From Klebsiella sp. BIGb0138 (lineage in GTDB: Bacteria; Pseudomonadota; Gammaproteobacteria; Enterobacterales; Enterobacteriaceae): DNA of 64,000 nucleotides. Under the pieces are notes generated by a model. That model was not told the DNA's origin and ran no database searches. It was given only the letters and a program-made list of their open reading frames with translations. Made by a program: the position numbers and the translations under genes. Of this stretch, positions 60,540-64,000 are shown one piece after another (position 1 is the stretch's first letter; the number at the start of each line of letters is the position of its first letter). The stretch lies in the NCBI RefSeq assembly GCF_004342285.1, contig NZ_SMCV01000018.1, positions 1-64,000 of the forward strand, given 5' to 3'.

Positions 60540-62801
60540 ATGACAATTATTAACCACACCCTCGGTTTCCCTCGCGTTGGCCTACGTCGTGAACTGAAAA
60601 AAGCACAAGAGAGCTACTGGGCGGGTAACTCGACCCGCGAAGAACTGCTGGCGGTGGGCCGCGAACTGCGCGCCCGTCATTGGGAACAGCAGAAGCAAGC
60701 GGGCGTTGACCTGCTGCCGGTGGGGGATTTCGCCTGGTACGACCATGTTCTGACCACCAGCCTGCTGCTGGGCAATGTGCCGGCTCGTCATCAGAACAAA
60801 GACGGCTCTGTGGATATCGATACCCTGTTCCGCATCGGCCGCGGCCGCGCACCGACCGGTGAGCCCGCGGCGGCGGCAGAAATGACAAAATGGTTTAACA
60901 CCAACTATCACTACATGGTGCCGGAGTTTGTAAAAGGCCAGCAGTTCAAACTGACCTGGACCCAGCTGCTGGATGAAGTGGACGAAGCGCTGGCGCTGGG
61001 TCATAAAGTCAAACCCGTCCTGCTGGGGCCGGTTACCTGGCTGTGGCTGGGTAAAGTGAAGGGCGAGTCGTTCGACAGACTGAGCCTGCTGCATGACATT
61101 CTGCCGGTTTACCAGCAGGTGCTGGCGGAGCTGGCAAAACGCGGCATCGAGTGGGTGCAGATTGATGAACCGGCGCTGGTACTGGAGCTGCCTCAGGCGT
61201 GGCTGGAGGCGTTCAAACCGGCATATGACGCGCTCGCGGGCCAGCTTAAGCTGCTGCTGACCACTTATTTTGAAGGTATCACCGGTAACCTCGACACCAT
61301 CACCGCGCTGCCGGTTCAGGGCCTGCACGTTGACCTGGTGCACGGTAAAGATGATGTAGCTGCTCTGCATCAGCGTCTGCCGTCCGACTGGCTGCTCTCT
61401 GCGGGCCTGATCAACGGCCGCAATGTCTGGCGCGCCGATCTGAGCGAGAAATATGCGCAAATTAAAGACCTCGTCGGCAAGCGTGAGCTGTGGATCGCTT
61501 CTTCCTGCTCCCTGCTGCACAGCCCGATCGATCTGAGCGTGGAAACTCGCCTCGACGCGGAAGTGAAAAGCTGGTTCGCCTTCGCCCTGCAAAAATGCGA
61601 AGAGCTGGCGCTGCTGCGCGATGCGCTGAACAGCGGCGATACCGCTGGACTGGTGGCGTGGAGCGCACCGATTCAGGCGCGCCGTCACTCTACCCGCGTC
61701 CATAACGCCGCGGTGGAAAAACGCCTGGCGGCCATAACCGCCCGGGACAGCCAGCGTAATAGCCCGTATGCCGAACGCGCCCGGGCACAGCGCGCCCGCT
61801 TTAATCTGCCGGCGTGGCCGACCACGACCATCGGTTCTTTCCCGCAGACTACCGAAATCCGCGGCCTGCGTCTGGAGTTCAAAAAAGGCAATCTGGATGC
61901 CAATAATTACCGCACCGGTATTGCGGAACACATCAGACAGGCAATTGTTGAGCAGGAGCGTTTAGGTCTGGATGTCCTGGTTCACGGTGAAGCCGAGCGT
62001 AATGACATGGTGGAATACTTCGGTGAGCACCTCGATGGCTTCATCTTCACGCAGAACGGCTGGGTGCAGAGCTACGGCTCCCGCTGCGTGAAACCGCCGG
62101 TGGTGATCGGTGACGTCAGCCGCCCGGAGGCGATCACCGTTGAGTGGGCGAAATTCGCCCAGTCGCTAACCGACAAACCGGTGAAAGGCATGCTGACCGG
62201 TCCGGTGACCATTCTGTGCTGGTCCTTCCCGCGTGAAGATGTCAGCCGTGAAACTATCGCTAAGCAGATTGCGCTGGCGCTGCGTGACGAAGTGGCGGAT
62301 CTGGAAGCGGCCGGTATCGGCATCATCCAGATTGATGAGCCGGCGCTGCGTGAAGGCCTGCCGCTCAAGCGTAGCGACTGGGATGCTTACCTGCAGTGGG
62401 GCGTGGAAGCCTTCCGGATCAACGCCGCGGTCGCCCGGGATGACACCCAGATCCACACCCATATGTGTTACTGCGAGTTCAACGACATCATGGATTCCAT
62501 TGCCGCGCTGGATGCGGATGTGATTACCATTGAAACCTCGCGTTCTGACATGGAGCTGCTGGAGTCGTTTGAAGAGTTCGAATACCCGAACGAAATCGGG
62601 CCGGGCGTGTACGACATCCACTCGCCGAACGTGCCGAGCGTGGAATGGATTGAAGCGCTGCTGGAAAAAGCGGCGCAGCGTATCCCGGCAGAGCGTTTGT
62701 GGGTCAATCCGGACTGCGGCCTGAAAACCCGCGGCTGGCCGGAAACGCGTGCGGCGCTGGCCAATATGGTGAAAGCCGCGCAGAACCTGCGCCAGGCCTA
62801 A
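60540..62801 (+). CDS. metE: Cobalamin-independent methionine synthase
   Basis: 753 residues, the E. coli length. Methylates homocysteine with 5-methyltetrahydropteroyltri-glutamate. N-terminal barrel starts [20 protein letters not shown]. In the C-terminal catalytic barrel zinc ligands lie in [11 protein letters not shown] (His, Cys), ETSRSD (Glu) and NPDCGLKTR (Cys). Control by MetR and MetJ is supported by sites upstream. A GC-rich terminator follows. Confidence 0.97.
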   Translation: MTIINHTLGFPRVGLRRELKKAQESYWAGNSTREELLAVGRELRARHWEQQKQAGVDLLPVGDFAWYDHVLTTSLLLGNVPARHQNKDGSVDIDTLFRIGRGRAPTGEPAAAAEMTKWFNTNYHYMVPEFVKGQQFKLTWTQLLDEVDEALALGHKVKPVLLGPVTWLWLGKVKGESFDRLSLLHDILPVYQQVLAELAKRGIEWVQIDEPALVLELPQAWLEAFKPAYDALAGQLKLLLTTYFEGITGNLDTITALPVQGLHVDLVHGKDDVAALHQRLPSDWLLSAGLINGRNVWRADLSEKYAQIKDLVGKRELWIASSCSLLHSPIDLSVETRLDAEVKSWFAFALQKCEELALLRDALNSGDTAGLVAWSAPIQARRHSTRVHNAAVEKRLAAITARDSQRNSPYAERARAQRARFNLPAWPTTTIGSFPQTTEIRGLRLEFKKGNLDANNYRTGIAEHIRQAIVEQERLGLDVLVHGEAERNDMVEYFGEHLDGFIFTQNGWVQSYGSRCVKPPVVIGDVSRPEAITVEWAKFAQSLTDKPVKGMLTGPVTILCWSFPREDVSRETIAKQIALALRDEVADLEAAGIGIIQIDEPALREGLPLKRSDWDAYLQWGVEAFRINAAVARDDTQIHTHMCYCEFNDIMDSIAALDADVITIETSRSDMELLESFEEFEYPNEIGPGVYDIHSPNVPSVEWIEALLEKAAQRIPAERLWVNPDCGLKTRGWPETRAALANMVKAAQNLRQA

Positions 62802-62823
62802 TCAGAATCACCCCCATCCCCGA

Positions 62824-62849
62824 AGGAGGCCGCGGCCTCCTCTTTTTTT
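62824..62849 (+). terminator. metE intrinsic terminator
   Basis: AGGAGGCC, GC, GGCCTCCT with T7 directly after the stem, 22 bases past the metE stop. Confidence 0.93.
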
Positions 62850-62937
62850 GCTCTTCTTCTTCCTTTCCGGACAGATCGCCCCGCCTGGGCTACGCTTAGC
62901 GGGACCATGCAGGCAAAGCTATTTTCGGGGGAGAATG

Positions 62938-63627
62938 ATGATCGGTCACGATGAGCCACACCGACCTTTGCGTTTTGCTATTAATCTGGGGAATCCGGTA
63001 CTCGCCACCACGTTGCCGGATAACGCCCCGGGAGGTCTCACCGTCGAGTTGGCCAAAAAGCTGGCCGCCCGGTGTGAGCGCGAAGCGCAATTTATCACCT
63101 GGCCGACGGCCGGGAAGGTGGTGGATGCCGCCTTGCTGGATCAATGGGATATCGCCTTTCTGGCGATTGACCCTGCTCGGGAAGATACGCTCTGTTTCAC
63201 CCAACCCTATGTCACCATTGAAAGCTCATTGCTGGTCAGAGAGGACAGTGATATTCAGTCCGTACAGGAGAGGGATCGCGAGGGGGTGACGATTAACGTT
63301 GGTAAAGGTGCGGCCTATGAGCTGTATCTGATTCGCACGTTACAGCATGCCACGATGCGTCAATACGCGACCTCGCAGGAGGCAATTCGCGCGTTTATCG
63401 CGGGGGAAGGGGATATGGTCGCCGGTATTCGTCAACCACTCAGCAGTGTGGCAAGTGAATATCCGCAATTGCGTCTGCTGCCTGATAGCTTCAGCCAGAT
63501 ACAGCAGGCGGTATGCGTGCCTCGCAACAGGCCAGAGCATTATGAATTTATTCGTCGCTGCCTGGCTACGTGGCTGGAGGACGGGACGATTGCCGATATG
63601 ATTAACCGCCATATCGGCAACCGATAG
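62938..63627 (+). CDS. Solute-binding-protein-like protein (SBP family 3), no signal peptide
   Basis: 229 residues with the bilobal amino-acid-binding fold: PLRFAINLGNPVLATTLPDN at the start, GGLTVELAKKLAARC, WDIAFLAIDPAREDTLCFTQPY, GVTINVGKGAAYELYLIRTL and a C-terminal LEDGTIADMINRH. These resemble periplasmic binding proteins for polar amino acids. ATG 62938 has GGGGGAG four bases upstream; the longer frame from 62848 begins MLFFFLSGQIAPPG but lies right at the metE terminator. No ABC permease is adjacent. It may act in the cytoplasm as a sensor or enzyme-like protein. I do not recognise it from K-12. Confidence 0.75.
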   Translation: MIGHDEPHRPLRFAINLGNPVLATTLPDNAPGGLTVELAKKLAARCEREAQFITWPTAGKVVDAALLDQWDIAFLAIDPAREDTLCFTQPYVTIESSLLVREDSDIQSVQERDREGVTINVGKGAAYELYLIRTLQHATMRQYATSQEAIRAFIAGEGDMVAGIRQPLSSVASEYPQLRLLPDSFSQIQQAVCVPRNRPEHYEFIRRCLATWLEDGTIADMINRHIGNR

Positions 63628-63635
63628 ATCATGCC

Positions 63636-64000
63636 TTAACTGCGTTTCCCGCCATACTGCGCAAACCATGCCAGCATTCTTGCCCAGCCGTCTTTGGCGG
63701 ATTCTTCATGGTAGCTGGGGCGATAATCGGCGTTAAAGGCGTGATCGGCGTCCGGATAGACGATAATTTCCGCTTTGGCATTAGCGGCACGCAGCGCCTG
63801 GCGCATGGTTTCCACCGTATCCTGCGGAATGCCCGTGTCTTTACCGCCGTACAGTCCCAGCACCGGCGCGTTGAGGTCAACCGCCACATCCACCGGATGT
63901 TTCGCCGAGTTGAGAGTCTTCTGCCCGACCAGCTTCCCGTACCAGGCCACGGCGGCTTTCAGCTGCGGGTTATGGGCGGCGTAAAGCCAGGTAATGCGTC
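63636..64000 (-). CDS. dlhH: Dienelactone hydrolase family protein, C-terminal part (cut by window end)
   Basis: The 3' 121 codons of an alpha/beta hydrolase matching E. coli YsgA (DlhH): [21 protein letters not shown] at the window edge, [15 protein letters not shown] with the catalytic Asp, and [21 protein letters not shown] with the His. The nucleophile Cys and N-terminus lie beyond base 64000. Convergent with the preceding gene, with an eight-base gap. Substrate in enterics is not established. Confidence 0.92.
   Translation of the reverse strand, partial: RITWLYAAHNPQLKAAVAWYGKLVGQKTLNSAKHPVDVAVDLNAPVLGLYGGKDTGIPQDTVETMRQALRAANAKAEIIVYPDADHAFNADYRPSYHEESAKDGWARMLAWFAQYGGKRS

Noticed and set aside
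60582-61931. A 449-codon minus-strand frame opposite metE
   Set aside because: Low-complexity Gln/His/Arg-rich shadow of metE, typical of an antisense frame in GC-rich coding DNA.

Overview
The window is a chromosomal segment of an enteric gamma-proteobacterium (Enterobacterales). Gene order follows the Escherichia coli segment from the end of rrnC to metE almost gene for gene, and the proteins closely match the E. coli K-12 versions I remember. The high GC at third codon positions, ERIC elements, loss of aslAB beside glmZ, and a few extra genes suggest the Klebsiella/Raoultella/Enterobacter side of the family. I could not run a search, so the genus is an inference.

Layout. 1-350: end of a 5S rRNA with distal tRNA-Asp and tRNA-Trp. 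440-3265: hdfR, maoP, yifB. 3620-12799: branched-chain amino acid genes: leader and attenuator ilvL, ilvGMEDA with an intact ilvG, then divergent ilvY and ilvC. 12881-14486: an accessory island (methyltransferase, Rrf2-type regulator, DUF1360-like membrane protein) not found at this place in K-12. 14529-15142: two tandem parvulins. 15255-22362: rep, gppA, rhlB, trxA, rhoL, rho. 22602-33522: the enterobacterial common antigen (ECA) operon wecA-wzzE-wecBC-(rffGH lost)-wecDE-wzxE-wecF-wzyE-wecG. 33864-35829: amino acid permease yifK and the tRNA operon argX-hisR-leuT-proM. 35989-36247: sRNA GlmZ. 36348-40429: hemCDXY on the minus strand. 40777-47210: cyaA, cyaY, lptM, dapF-yigA-xerC-yigB. 47289-50755: uvrD, the corA leader and corA. 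50814-59446: rarD, yigI, pldA, recQ, rhtC, rhtB, pldB, yigL, bioP. 59334-62801: metR and metE. 62938-64000: a binding-protein-like gene and the 3' part of a dienelactone hydrolase.

How the genes work together: ilvGMEDA and ilvC make isoleucine and valine, with IlvY controlling ilvC. The wec genes build and flip ECA lipid III and polymerise it. hemCD carry out the tetrapyrrole steps before uroporphyrinogen III. MetR and MetJ sites sit between metR and metE.

Most notable: (1) a 34-codon ORF between wecC and wecD looks like the start of rffG fused in frame to the end of rffH, a readable deletion scar; (2) GlmZ carries about 52 extra nucleotides that fold as a hairpin; (3) the accessory regulator and its divergent methyltransferase each have a near-identical 21-bp palindrome at the promoter; (4) the yifK leader holds a long nested inverted repeat like a structured RNA; (5) ERIC elements lie in the 5' regions of both ilvC and metE. 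I see no prophage, transposase, CRISPR array or defence system.
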